From Torymus aiolomorphi (taxonomy: Eukaryota > Arthropoda > Insecta > Hymenoptera > Torymidae), in assembly GCA_036365515.1 (NCBI GenBank), contig CM070873.1:264258075-264322074 (forward strand): 64,000 nucleotides of DNA, in the 5' to 3' direction. A model generated the notes under the pieces. That model saw only the letters and a list, made by a program, of their open reading frames with translations. It had not been told where the DNA came from and did no database searches. The translations under genes were made by a program, and so were the position numbers. Every line of letters begins with the position of its first letter. Position 1 is the first letter of the stretch. Of this stretch, positions 36,631-47,819 are shown one piece after another.

Positions 36631-37545
36631 GGGGATGTAGGAGCGAACTTTACCGATGATGACCCCCACCTCGAGCCGTATTTCCCATTGTTCACGCGAA
36701 TAATTTACTTCGTGATATTGAAAATTAAGTTGCTAACGATTTTTTATCGTGTAAAGAATGCGGGATCACAGCATTTTCAATAATCAAAATGTTCAATAAT
36801 TTATATAATGCAATATTCTTAAAATTGACGCATGTAATTACGTAAAAGTGACGGTCATTTTACAATTTTCTGTGTAATACGTCGTCCTCACCTCGCGTCG
36901 TATTTCCCATTATTTGTCTAAAAATTATTAAACGCTGCATAACGTTCATAAACATTCTTTATTATAGCACAAGAACACGTGATCACCGCATTTTTGTGTT
37001 TTACGATTGTATGAACTTTTTTTTATTTATGATATTATGTTTTTGAGGTTAGGAAAATTTCAACCAATCAGCGTGGCTCCGACATCACCTTAAGGCTGTG
37101 TCTCCAATAGAGTGACAAGCGTGATATCACACTGACACGGACGTTCGTGACAGCCTGTGATATCACGCGAACCGTAGGGTGGGGGTAACTGCCAACTGTA
37201 AAAAATATATACTTCTCCGTGAACACCTATTTTTTTCGCAGTTGGCATAGTTACCCCCATCCTACTGTTACGTCCGTGTCAGTGTGATATCACGCGTGTC
37301 ACTCTATTGGAGACACAGCCTAAGGGAAAGCTTTACCTAACTGCAGATTTCTGCACTTGATTTTTCAAATTTCTCAACCAATTTTCATATTATCAAAATT
37401 ATTGAAGCACACGCACAATCTATATAAATCAAAGAATGTGCGTCAGCTTCAATATAAGCAAAAATATGTAAATTGAGATAGATATTTGAAAAATCAATAA
37501 ATGTCTGTAAGCATGTACAGACTATACAATTAAAAGGCATCCCCT
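36631..37545. mobile_element. Candidate second TTAA-type element abutting the first
   Basis: Starts GGGGATGTAGGAGCG right after the shared TTAA at 36627-36630; a matching inverted end (GCATCCCCTTAG) is seen at about 37537-37548. Two direct copies of a CGTATTTCCCATT segment lie at about 36680 and 36898. The right boundary is uncertain and the interior carries the separate 228-bp element below. Confidence 0.4.
37094..37321. mobile_element. 228-bp palindromic MITE with TAA duplication
   Basis: Begins GGCTGTGTCTCCAATAGAG and ends with its inverted copy. TAA lies on both sides (37091-37093, 37322-37324), which with the GG start suggests a PIF/Harbinger-type element. Nearly the whole unit is a palindrome, with arms of about 95 bp around an AT-rich centre. 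Confidence 0.8.
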
Positions 37546-38216
37546 TAGGGAGGAAATACGGCCTGTTTTCGGCCATGTTGTTTTTTGTCATACAACGCCA
37601 GTGTACCCATAAACCTACTTGGATCTCAACTTGCACGCGATACAGAATTTTATAACTTTAGATATGATTCCCCCTACTCATAACTGTCAATTTGCGTTTT
37701 TCAATGTCGCGTTCAATTGTATAACTGTGAGTTTTTTTTTTGGAGTAAAAGAAAATAAAGGCTTGTATCAAACTTTCATAATTGTACCCATATTTATTTC
37801 AATATATGTTTTGTAATTGGTTCTCCCTTAGCTACCTCTATGTGCAACATAAATATTCTAATTCAACTAACTTGCCCCGGGCATGTTTTTAAATTGAATT
37901 TCGCGCGCGTGTAAAGAGGTAGGCAATTTGTGAGTGTCAATGACTATGTTACGACCCGAGTCGAGGTCTAAGAGCAGAAGGGTGCTTCTGCAATGGTCGC
38001 CTCGTTGACCAATTAGATTGTGGGTTCGTTGTCCGATTAAGCGCTGAAGCGCAAGGAAATGCAGGAACTTGAATATCATGCTCTGAGGTACTTGCACAGA
38101 GACCTCGGAGTGACTACTGGAGGCCGGTGAGGAGGCCCTATTTATATTCTAAATTGCAGGTGGAACTCCAGGTTGGTGGTGGGAATGGAACCAATTAAAA
38201 CTATTTCCCTTCCTCA

Positions 38217-38335
38217 AGTGGGAGTGGCTTCCCTGGAGAATTCTAGTTTAATCCGGTTTTGTCCTTGAGAGTGGGAGTGGCCTCGCTGGATAATTCTAGT
38301 TTAATCTGGATCGTCCTCGAGAGTGGGGGTAGCTA
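38217..38335. repeat. ~53-bp tandem repeat, two and a part copies
   Basis: The unit GTGGGAGTGGC-TCCTGGA-AATTCTAGTTTAATC-GG (abbreviated) is repeated with about 85-90% identity, followed by a partial third copy starting GTGGGGGTAGC. Non-coding. Confidence 0.7.
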
Positions 38336-38432
38336 GGTCAGTTATAACTGGATTTATCTGGCTCCCTCTGTTGACCTTGATCTAAAAATAGAAGGGAAAC
38401 AGGAAGAGGGGGGAAGAGACAAACAACTCTTG

Positions 38433-38575
38433 GAAAATATGGAGTAAATATTTCCAGGAATAATGCGGAGTAAACAACTTCAGGAATTATACGGAGTAAA
38501 CAACTCTAGGAATTATATGGAGAAAACAACTCTAGGAATTATATGGAGTAAACAACTTTAGGAATTATATATTTA
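38433..38575. repeat. 26-bp minisatellite, about five copies
   Basis: A unit of the form AGGAATTATATGGAGTAAAC followed by AACTCT repeats every 26 bp with small changes. It lies just before a pair of inverted hammerhead-containing repeats and may be part of the same retroelement. Confidence 0.8.
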
Positions 38576-38642
38576 GAAAAGGAATGAGCGTTTCCCTGAG
38601 CGAGTTTTATCCTGTACGTATTATGACCACCCTCCATTATTT

Positions 38643-38972
38643 GAAACATATATAAAAATTGGACGATAGGGAGGGTCAACCCTTCAAAAATAAACAAAAA
38701 AACACAACACTTCACATTCTATATTCCAACGTTTCGCTGATCCTTGTTGTCAGCCTCATCAGGGAAAAAACTAATCTCAACAACATGTCAACCAGATAAT
38801 TATCAAATTATTTAGTAGTAACAACTACATTATCAAAAAGTAGAAAGCCACATTGTCTCACTCACAGATGACTCAGCGAAACGTTGGAATATAGAATGTG
38901 AAGTATTGTGTTTTTTTGTTTATTTTTGAAGGGTTGACCCTCCCTATCGTCCAATTTTTATATATGTTTCGA
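38643..38972. repeat. Inverted pair of ~100-bp repeats carrying a hammerhead-like core
   Basis: Segment 38643-38743 (TATATAAAAATTGGACGATAGGG through ATTCTATATTCCAACG, abbreviated) reappears inverted at about 38872-38970. The left copy continues into a complete hammerhead-like core on the minus strand; the right copy keeps only the GAAACGTTGGAATATAG side. Terminal repeats with such motifs are known from Penelope-like retroelements and retrozymes; no reverse transcriptase is present here. Confidence 0.65.
38731..38762 (-). ncRNA. Hammerhead ribozyme-like core
   Basis: Read on the minus strand the segment is CTGATGAG, then GCTGA-(9 nt)-TCAGC, then GAAAC: the two conserved core blocks of a hammerhead ribozyme with a perfect 5-bp stem II. 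Stems I and III could not be established with certainty. The motif is embedded in a repeat, as in retrotransposon-borne hammerheads. Confidence 0.5.
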
Positions 38973-39634
38973 GTTTTATCCTGTTATAATTTATTTAATC
39001 TTAATATTAATAGACTCTAAATCTTAATTATTATTATTAATGCCTAAATTAATTGTTATTAGTTCATTTGACTCGCAAGCTATTAATTATCAAATTGTTG
39101 ATCACCTATCCATTATTTAATTACGTACGGAATTCGTATTTATCGTCAGTCATTTATTTCTATTCGCGTTATCGTAAATTCGTTTATTATTTATTTATTA
39201 TTTATTTACGGAACGGTTGATATAGTTTATCTGAAACAAATTAATGATTTTATTGTTAAAAACTCCAACAGGTTTTTATTTTATGGGAATACGTTTCAAT
39301 ACGTTTGCTATTTAATTGGTTGATTTATTTAATATTTATTTTGAAATCAATTCTTTAAACTCCAGATTATCATTGTAGACCGATCCTAAATATTCTGTTA
39401 CTCGTTCACGCGAACGCAGTTCATAACAACTATAATTTCTATTCGAATTACATAGGTTTTCACTGGAAGCCTGTGGACACGTCAACAGGGTTAATGATCT
39501 TTGGATCGATCGCGTTATCATTAATACGAAATAAAAGAAAAAATTTCGAAGTTATGTAGGATAGCCAAACCCTTGTCCAGCTTAACATCCCATCAGTTAG
39601 CAATACCCGATAGCTGGATATTTAATAATATCAC

Positions 39635-39760
39635 TATAAAAAATATTCAGTTGGATTCAACTGGAATTTTAACCAGAATCCATCTGGAATTAACTTTATT
39701 TTAGTTGAAATCAACTTAAATCCATCTGGGACCCAGTGAAATTTAACCAACATTTATAGT
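39635..39760. repeat. Small MITE-like repeat
   Basis: ACTATAAAAAATATT at the left and ATTTATAGT at the right form short inverted ends. The interior holds alternating AACTGGA/TCCATCTGG-type subrepeats. Non-coding; boundaries approximate. Confidence 0.35.
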
Positions 39761-40344
39761 ACGTATTGTCCAAGTTTAGGGTTCAAGTGTTGTCCCGATA
39801 TTGCTCCCAGTTCAACACAAGGTGTCCAAGTTTAGCAGCCTTATGCATATTTTTTCAAACTTATTGAATATAAATAAGCATGAAAATTTGTTTTTCTGTG
39901 AATAAATTAATTAAATGGATTACAAATCAATATCTAGATTTATAAGTTTGAAAAAATTACGCCTATTGGTTTTGAAAACGTCGTTTGTTTGTGATTATGC
40001 TTAATGAATAATTTAAAGAATATTATATTAAAATTTCATTAAGGTCTCTGCATCTTTGTATCTCCTATGAACCTCTTTAATTAGAAAATACATTAAATAT
40101 CACATACTCACAATCCGCAGAAATTCATACAAATTTACATAAAATAATTGAAGACATTGAAAAGTATAGTTTACAAATAATTAAAATAAAAAAATTAATG
40201 TTTTTCTAATGTTTCATATATCTAAATATAAAATTTATAATGTTATTAGTTTTAATCCATAATTTATCATTATAAATACGTACAATACAAATAAATTTAA
40301 ATTATATAATATATAATAATATATAAATTATATAATTTGTAGAT

Positions 40345-40378
40345 CTGATGAGGGTGCCAAACTAGCCACTGAAACGTC
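40345..40378 (+). ncRNA. Hammerhead ribozyme-like core
   Basis: CTGATGAG at 40345-40352 and GAAACGTC at 40371-40378 are separated by an 18-nt segment able to form only a short, imperfect stem II (GTG with CAC). It lies about 350 bp beyond the stop codon of the minus-strand APC-like gene and on the opposite strand. Activity is uncertain. Confidence 0.35.
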
Positions 40379-40723
40379 GTTGTTATATATTTGTAATAAC
40401 AATAAATTGACTCGTAAACCAACCGTTATACACAGTTATTTTTGAATACTACACGAGTGTTTGGATAATATCAAAATAAATTTTAAGTTTTGAGATAAAA
40501 AAATCTTTGATAAAATAAAATGTAACTATTTAATTAAAAAATCTAGATAAAAATTTATTATATAAATTGTTTACAAAATACACATTGCTATAATTACTTA
40601 TAAAAAAAAACTTGTCAAATATTATGATTAACAGTTATAATCAAGTTGAATTTCAATAAAGGCACTTGAGTTTGTATTATACATAGGAACTATAATTAAA
40701 CAGTCTCATTAATATCTTTAAGG

Positions 40724-42187
40724 TCATTTGGTTTTTGAATTAATTATCTTTTTTGTTGACCCTCTTTGCAACAAACGTTGTTTGTTGTATTCAGCTCTCC
40801 TGTCCCGTATAATATCTTCATTATGATTCTTAAACATAGCTCTAGTAGTTAGGCATATTTGATTTAAATCCCAACAAAAAGGTTTTATATCAGTAATATT
40901 TCGTTTTGTCACTTTTGCCATTCCTGTTCGTATACATTGGTCAAGTAATTGTTCTTCATAAGCATTCAAATCATTATTTTCCTCAGTAGAATGACTTGAA
41001 TTGGTTGAATCATTATACATTTTATAGAATCCTTGAGACCTATTTTGTTTAGCAAAGTCACGTTCTTCTTTATGAAATTTTTCATATCCATTATGTTTAT
41101 GAGTATATTTATCAGTAATATCTGACTCTATCCTGGTCTCCTGGATAAATTTCCCATTGTAATGTAAATTTTGAATTTTATCTCTTTGAATTTTTTGGAC
41201 TAGCAAATCTCTTTTGAAGTTAAATCCATTTTCATTACCATTTGTCTGACTATCAATATTTTGCATATTTTTAGATTTATGTATGATTGGATTTCGGTTA
41301 ATTTTTTGTGTTTCATCTATATTATGTTCTACCCAATCAAGTCTTTTCTGTTGTTCTTTGCCTTGATTCTCATGAGAAATATATAGTGTTTGACTTGATT
41401 GAATAGCAATGCTTGATCTATCCTCTAATTTTTTTGAGGGTGAATTCTGTTGATTGTTAGATAAGTCTTTTGAAACAATTCTTTTATAAGCTTGTTGGAA
41501 TTCACATGTACAGCATTCTGAAACAGAAATCTTTTCCAATTGTGATTTTTCTGTAGAAAGTAATTTTTTTTTCAGCAATCCAGCTTTGTTTGGCAATGTA
41601 TTATCACCATAGTCTTCATCATCTATGGTCAATGAACTCAAACTACTAGCCGCTGTTGAAAGAAAATTAGGTGAAGATTCATCTTTAAATGCAGCTATAT
41701 CATCTTCAAAAACACTGTGCTTAAAGAAATGTGGTTTTTTAAATGCTATATCATACTGAAATGGAATATCAGGTACAGTAATTTTTTCTTGTAATTGAAT
41801 CTTTGTTTTTGAAACATATAACTCATCACATTGCCTTCTCTCATGAATGGTTTGTGAATTACTATTATTATCTGATACCTGCGATTTAATCCAGATTTCT
41901 GACATTCCATTTTGATTTATGGATGGAGATACAGCTCCACTGGCTCTAGGACTAAAATCGCTTACTATGGAACTTTGATCATCACGAAAAGAATTTCTTT
42001 CAAAACCAGAAAGAGAACCAAGTGAGCTACATCGAGAAAACATTAATGGTGTTTGTAAATTAGACTCCACTCCTTCTCCTGCAGATACTTCGTTAATTTC
42101 TTTAGAAATTTTGCAGTTTTTGTTATCCTTTTTTTCCGATTCTGTGGTCTTTGGATTTTCAGAATGAGATACACTGACATCTGCCAT
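40724..42187 (-). CDS. APC-like protein with 20-residue-repeat and SAMP-like motifs, intronless
   Basis: A single open frame of 487 codons with an AT-rich upstream region and a plausible start (AAAAATGGC). The predicted protein is hydrophilic, rich in Ser/Asn/Lys and largely disordered. Residues 45-60 (TPLMFSRCSSLGSLS) match the beta-catenin-binding 20-residue repeat of adenomatous polyposis coli, and residues 67-90 keep the APC-type DDQSSIVSDFS..ASGAVSPS continuation. Residues 168-190 (FKDESSPNFLSTAASSLSSL) look like a second, degenerate repeat, and residues 411-424 (EEQLLDQCIRTGM) like an Axin-binding SAMP repeat. No armadillo repeats, coiled coil or basic microtubule-binding region are present, nor are any seen in nearby frames. 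It could be a separate Wnt-scaffold paralogue or a retrocopy of the APC middle region; the intact frame favours function. Confidence 0.8.
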   Translation of the reverse strand: MADVSVSHSENPKTTESEKKDNKNCKISKEINEVSAGEGVESNLQTPLMFSRCSSLGSLSGFERNSFRDDQSSIVSDFSPRASGAVSPSINQNGMSEIWIKSQVSDNNSNSQTIHERRQCDELYVSKTKIQLQEKITVPDIPFQYDIAFKKPHFFKHSVFEDDIAAFKDESSPNFLSTAASSLSSLTIDDEDYGDNTLPNKAGLLKKKLLSTEKSQLEKISVSECCTCEFQQAYKRIVSKDLSNNQQNSPSKKLEDRSSIAIQSSQTLYISHENQGKEQQKRLDWVEHNIDETQKINRNPIIHKSKNMQNIDSQTNGNENGFNFKRDLLVQKIQRDKIQNLHYNGKFIQETRIESDITDKYTHKHNGYEKFHKEERDFAKQNRSQGFYKMYNDSTNSSHSTEENNDLNAYEEQLLDQCIRTGMAKVTKRNITDIKPFCWDLNQICLTTRAMFKNHNEDIIRDRRAEYNKQRLLQRGSTKKIINSKTK

Positions 42188-42454
42188 TTTTTATAGTATA
42201 TAAAAATATAGAATAAGTTATGAATAATATTCTATGTATGATTAGTTTGAATTACTTAAAGCAATTCTTTATAGTTGTATTTTGATCAACATAACCTCTT
42301 CATTGAACTTCTAAAAATTGTAACCTGTATGTAAAAATATTACAATATGTAAAAGTATTGAGTTAAAAAAGTAGGAATAATTAAAAATGTTTATGCTATA
42401 TTTTAAATATCTATGCAAGTATGCAATACTTTTTGGAGATTCTTACCGTGATTG

Positions 42455-42722
42455 TTTTTATAGGCCGTTGTTATTTGTACGCCAGATCGCTGTAGATAGG
42501 TATACCTATATATACGTAAAACGTAACCTTCAATTTTCTTTAGCCGAAGAATTGACGCTTGACTAAAGAAAAAAAATAGGCAAGGATTGACGTTTGACTA
42601 AAGAAATAATAGTCCCTTCCATGTCAGACTTTCAAAACAGTGATTTTTACACGTTTCTAAGTGGGTTATAGGTTATTTGTACGACAGATCTGTCGTACAA
42701 ATAACAACGCCGGTTTTTATAA
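42455..42722. mobile_element. Small TIR element upstream of the APC-like gene
   Basis: TTTTTATAGGCCGTTGTTATTTGTACG at the left pairs with CGTACAAATAACAACGCCGG-TTTTTATA at the right (both abbreviated to their pairing parts). Two direct copies of a TTGACGYTTGACTAAAGAAA motif lie inside (about 42551 and 42587). It sits roughly 270 bp upstream of the APC-like start codon and could overlap its promoter. Confidence 0.6.
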
Positions 42723-43180
42723 CGATGGTCGTAAAATATATTTTTCTGACTTGTAAAATCACGCGTGTCTTAAACAATTTGTTTTACATAAAAAATAAGT
42801 AAATATTTATTAAATCTAATAGAAATAAAATTGTTATTAATTTTAAAATTGGAATCAACAAAATAAATTCATCTTTAAATGTGTTTACTGTTTACTGCTG
42901 TTATGAACTGCGTTTGCGTAGAAGAGTTGTGCATGTGCAACATATAAAGGCAGTTCTACAATGGAACCTTGAATATTGATTTCTGATAAAAATTAAATAA
43001 AATAATAAATTAAATAATAATAATTGAATGCGTTCCCATAACAATCTCGATCTAAAATTCCAATAGCAGAATCTCTATATTAATTAGTTAATTAGTATAG
43101 AGTATAGTATTAGGATAGTATTTTTTATGTTTCTTGAAGTGTAAATTCTAAAATTATATTATTATATTTTTATTAAAGTT

Positions 43181-43213
43181 TTTGATGAGGATGACATTGC
43201 TCACCGAAACGTC
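43181..43213 (+). ncRNA. Hammerhead ribozyme-like core
   Basis: TTGATGAG and GAAACGTC flank GATGA-(5 nt)-TCAC-type sequence that can form a 5-bp stem II with one bulged A. The first core base is T where the consensus has C, so activity is doubtful. It is followed by AAAAAAAGCATACACACG and shares the GAAACGTC end with the copy at 40371. Confidence 0.35.
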
Positions 43214-43787
43214 AAAAAAAGCATACACACGTTGTAAGGTTTTTTATTTCTTACACCTGCTGCCTCGGGAAGATCGACAGGTTCCCACATCAATATAATC
43301 ACAATAACCGAGGGATAAATTCATACGATAACACACACCGTGTTATTACATCAAAGTTAATTATCTAAGTTATAAACAAGTAATTAATAATAAACTCGAA
43401 TAGGAATTGATGATAAACGAGCGATAATGAATGTATTAATTACCTTTAACAAACAGTAATTGCGCCCGTATAATTCAACTATCAATGGCAAGGTCAACGC
43501 ACTAACGAACAAATTGAGATTGGCAATAAAACTAAATAAACGGTAGTAATCTGCGATTAAATTAATGACTATTTGGACAATAAATAATAATTACGTCATA
43601 ATAATTAGCGATTCGATAAATGACGGCAGGCGTAATAATAATTAATTAGGGAAGCTCGCTCGGGTAGGAAAAGCTCTATTACAGGAGTCATCTCAAGGGC
43701 GATCGATAGATGACAACAAGAGCCATCCCAAGGGCGAGCGACAGACGACAACACAAGTGATCCTCAGCGCGAGCGAGCCCAAGGACG

Positions 43788-44010
43788 AAAAACATAAACA
43801 GCAGCGTAGCCTCTAGCCAAGGTTGAAGGGTCAAACAGCCTACTATCTCACAGCCCCTGAAAACGTAAACAGCAGCGTAGCCTGTAGCCAAGATTGAAGG
43901 GTCAAACAGCCTACTATCCCACGGCATCGAGAAGACGTAAATAGCAGCGTAGGCTCTATTCAAGGACGGAAGGTCAAACAACACACGATCTCGCAGCGTA
44001 GCCTGCCTTC
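43788..44010. repeat. ~71-bp minisatellite, about three copies
   Basis: GCAGCGTAGCCT anchors recur at 43801, 43872 and 43944 (spacing 71-72 bp), with a shorter fourth at 43993. The units share AAGGGTCAAACAGCCTACTAT. Flanking DNA (43650-44220) is GC-richer and also contains scattered GGGCGAGCGA units. Non-coding. Confidence 0.75.
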
Positions 44011-44403
44011 AGAGACGAAAGGTCGAAAAAACGGTTAGCGAGGAGGACAACTGACGATCGACAACAAGGGTCACCTCAAGGGCAAGTCAACGGACAACCA
44101 CTATTGCGCAATGGAGCCCAACAGCCTAACGGCCCGAGCCATCGTCAACAACCAATCACGGACTAGCGGCGCCCCACGCCACCGAAGGAGGAGGTCCATC
44201 ATCCGCTGATTATCACTCTCGACCCTGCTTTATGATCTGCATTCCGAAAATCTAAAAACCTTTTGAAAATTTAAGGTGGTGTACTAGTGTAGCTTATCTA
44301 TAATACTTTGTAATTTGTGTCAAAATTAATAAACATATGCTCTAAAACCTATAATTTCATAGATAATAAAGTGTTAAAGATGAGGTACCCTAATTTTCAA
44401 TAG

Positions 44404-45975
44404 GTATTTGGATTTTCGGAATGTAACAGGAACAGTAGCGGAACCGCGTAGAGCGGCACGCGCAGACGACAAAGAGACGGAACAGATCACGGAGCATAGC
44501 ACGGAGCAGAGCACGGAACTTATTGTACTATCTCCCTTAGGGAGGAAATACAATAGGCGCCGTGCTCTGCTCCGTGCCCTGCTCCGTGCTCTGCGCCATG
44601 GTTTAAGCATTCAACTGATTGGTTGATTCCACCCATCCCGACCTTAGATATATATATGCTCTATGATCCTAATAGAATCAACCAATCAGCTGAATGCTTA
44701 TACCACGGCGCAGGCGGCGCAAAGCACGGAGCAGGGCACGGAGCAGAGCACGGCGCCTATTGTATTTTCTCCCTTAGGGAGATTGTACATAAGGGTGATG
44801 CGATGTGCTGCGATGTGGCGCAGTGCGGCGCCCTGGGGCTTTTCTACATATGTGTGTTCTGTGTGTTCTGTGTGTTCCCGACAAAGACAGATAGATCTGT
44901 TCCGTTTATGTAAGACAGAGACAGACATAGTGAGAAGTTGTCTAGAACTGACAGAACACACATATGTAGAAAGGGCCCTGCGGCGCGGCGCAGTGCGATG
45001 CCAGGCAATTCCGTATTTTCCTACGTCTTATTACGGTACAAAACAAATAGTTTTGTTACGTCTTAATATTACGTACTCTATGGCTATACGAAAGTGAACG
45101 TATGTACACGTCAGATACGTCCGTCTCTGGAGCTAGAAATAGAATACCTCTTAAGTATTGAAAGAGAAAAAAATCAGGTACATCCGTGCGGTGCTGAGGG
45201 ATACTTTTGATTATTATAATTTTGTACTCAGATTATATTTAAACAATTGATGAGGACCTGACATGAAAACGATACCTCTTTAAAAATGTAAAATTTTAGC
45301 AAGTTGAAGACATTGAGAAGAACGCTAAGTTTATTTAAATTAACTATTAAAATAGTTAATAAAACGCATTAGAAAAAAAAGAAAAATCTTCAAGGTGGTG
45401 AAACTATTTTATATAAATACGATAACTAGAAATTTATCACCTACTATTTTTTCGCCAATTAGAGATTTTTTAAATATCTAGCAAGTAAAAATGCTTAATA
45501 ATTAGACAATTATTTTGGTACGTTTTAAAGCTGACTGGTTATTTTGGAGTACGTAAATTTTGGAGCACGTCCGATAACTATGAAATAATAAAGAAGAGCA
45601 ACACACGAACTCATTCCAGACCAATAAGACTTTGGAACGAAAGTGAACCACATCGCGCTGCACGACGTCGCACGGCGCCGCACTGCGCTGCGCCACATCG
45701 CAGCACATCGCATCACCCTTATGTACAATCTCCCGAACAGAGTACGGAGCATGGCACGGAACACCATTGTACTTTCACCGTATGTTATACATGCTCCCTT
45801 AGTACTATCCTGCCCTCATGCAGACTGGGCCCTTTCTACATGTGTGTTCTGTCTGTTCTAGACAACTTCTCTCTATGTCTGTCTCTGTCTTACATAAACG
45901 GAACAGATCTATCTGTCTTTGTCGGGAACACACAGAACACACATATGTAGAAAGGCCCCTGCATGCGCGTATCCT
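44404..45975. repeat. GC-rich foldback region with CACGGAGCA units and inverted arms
   Basis: CACGGAGCAGAGCACGG-type units form hairpins around CTCCCTTAGGGAG palindromes at 44532-44544 and 44769-44781. A block at about 44790-44990 (GCGATGTGCTGCGATGTGGCG through the ATATGTAGAAAGGGCC end) reappears inverted in two pieces, at about 45655-45725 and 45830-45960. A CAACCAATCAG inverted pair lies near 44617 and 44672. No coding gene is credible; the long frames follow from composition. Confidence 0.6.
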
Positions 45976-46900
45976 TAGGGTCTGATTCGCAATACCTTCT
46001 TGAACTATATTTATTTATAACGTTTATATAAGAGATGTCTATAAATAGATGTGTTAATGACATAATATTTAAATAATAACTAAACATCAACAATAATTGA
46101 TAATTGCTGTTATAATTGTTTCTTAATATTATTTAAACATCAACAAATTGTTTTAAATTTATGTAAAGAAATTATTCATTATGTACTAAGTTACTCCTTA
46201 TATATACTGTAAAACACCGTTTTAACTAATTTTGGATCACCTTTCTTTTCTGTTACTTTGTACATTTCGGAATAGATAAGTAATTCGATTTTATTTATTT
46301 TGCTTTTTTTAATAAGAGGTTTTATTTGAGAAAACGTTTTCTCATCGATAAATTTATCGGATCTTTGAAAAACAAATAAATAAATAAAAATATTTCGAAG
46401 TAGAAAATTTACTGATTAAAATTAGCAGTTAATGGTTCCATCATTTTTAATAGAAAGATTTGTTTAAAAAACAAAAAACAACAATATCGAGATTTGCAAA
46501 ATGATTGACAAGCACTTATTTGATGCCGTTTATTTATGCCATAAAATAAATTTTTCTAATCTTCTTATATTATTAAAGTTCTTTATTTTTGAGTTCTATT
46601 TATTCAAAACATTGTTTCAAATTCCTGTCACGTTTCCTAGCAGTTCTAGATTTTTCATAGTAATTTCATTATACGAACACCAAGTAGCATGTGTTTTTTC
46701 GTTTGTAAGCATTTATTCACAAAAAGGAGACTGCTAGAGTTTTATTTACACTCAAATACTTAGAAACTTGAGCTAGTGACTCCATCAGTACTATATTCAA
46801 GCGTGATTCAAACGGCGAAATGCAGTATTTTGTGCTATCTATTTTTAAAAAATTTATATTCAGAATTGGAGAGAATAATGAATTAGTACGGTTGATTTAA

Positions 46901-47434
46901 GGACGTTCTCCGGCTCAACTTCATCAATATCGCAAAAATTGTAATCTAAAAATATTATTTATGATGGAAACCCTTCATGAGTCTCTATACACTACTCTAA
47001 AAATAATAAAAAATGACGGTGTAAGAATAAAGGTGCCAATATGATATTTGAAATAAATACCATTTACACGGTGTGACTATATATAGATATACAAATAACA
47101 TGGTAGTTTTTCTTTATGTCGCTATGTCTCCGAAATTAATACCGCTTGCCACATTGAAAATTATACCATATTATTCCTCTCGATTTCTAGTTTTATATCC
47201 CACGGTTGAAAAAAAATCACAAAGAAAACTTTTTTTACAGTATATTAAAATGTATTTTTCCAACGAGCTTAGATAGGGATTCCATGTTAACGCCGAAATT
47301 TTAAAATCAAATATTTTTATTTTGAATACCGCTTTGGACGCGGGGCTTTGAAGCATGTACTAAGGACTACAAATCAAACATTTTCTACAAGTTTCACGAA
47401 AATTACAAGAAAATCGTTTTCTCGAAGAACGTCC
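46901..47434. mobile_element. 534-bp TTAA-flanked MITE
   Basis: Left end GGACGTTCTCCGG and right end CGAAGAACGTCC are inverted, and TTAA lies on both sides (46897-46900, 47435-47438). The interior is AT-rich and non-coding. Confidence 0.75.
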
Positions 47435-47819
47435 TTAATCTCGGGCATAAGTATAAATAGCATATAAATTATTTTCACTCCATCGATGATGTACTAACAC
47501 GTAAGAGGCAGTTTTTTTTTTTATTTCCAAGGTGAATGGTACAAAGCGGTCTAAGGAAGTTAACTTGAGTTAAGACGCAGTGCATCTCGTTCTCTCGCTG
47601 TCTTTTTATTTGTAAGGCCCTGCCAATTTCTTCCTTACCATTCGAATATCGAAGTGGTATTTTTGGTGAGAAGTACAAGTTTCACATGTGAAGCTTGTAT
47701 TAAAGTATGTACGGGCGTGGAATACCAGAGATAAAAAGATAGATAAAGGGAGAGCCAGAGGGAGAGAGAGGGAGATGTGCGCAAGAGCAATGTTATTCTA
47801 TAGTGTATAGATATAGTAC

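Noticed and set aside
44408..45097. Open frames of 72-144 codons in the 44.4-45.1 kb region
   Set aside because: They run through imperfect CACGGAGCA repeats and hairpins on both strands, so they are compositional.
45245..45275. Possible fourth hammerhead core (TTGATGAG ... GAAAACG)
   Set aside because: The second block has an extra A and the first base is not C, and no stem II can be formed between them.
46501..46737. 78-codon plus-strand frame with hydrophobic character
   Set aside because: AT-rich DNA gives Phe/Leu/Ile-rich peptides by chance; there are no splice sites, no conserved motif and no neighbouring exons.
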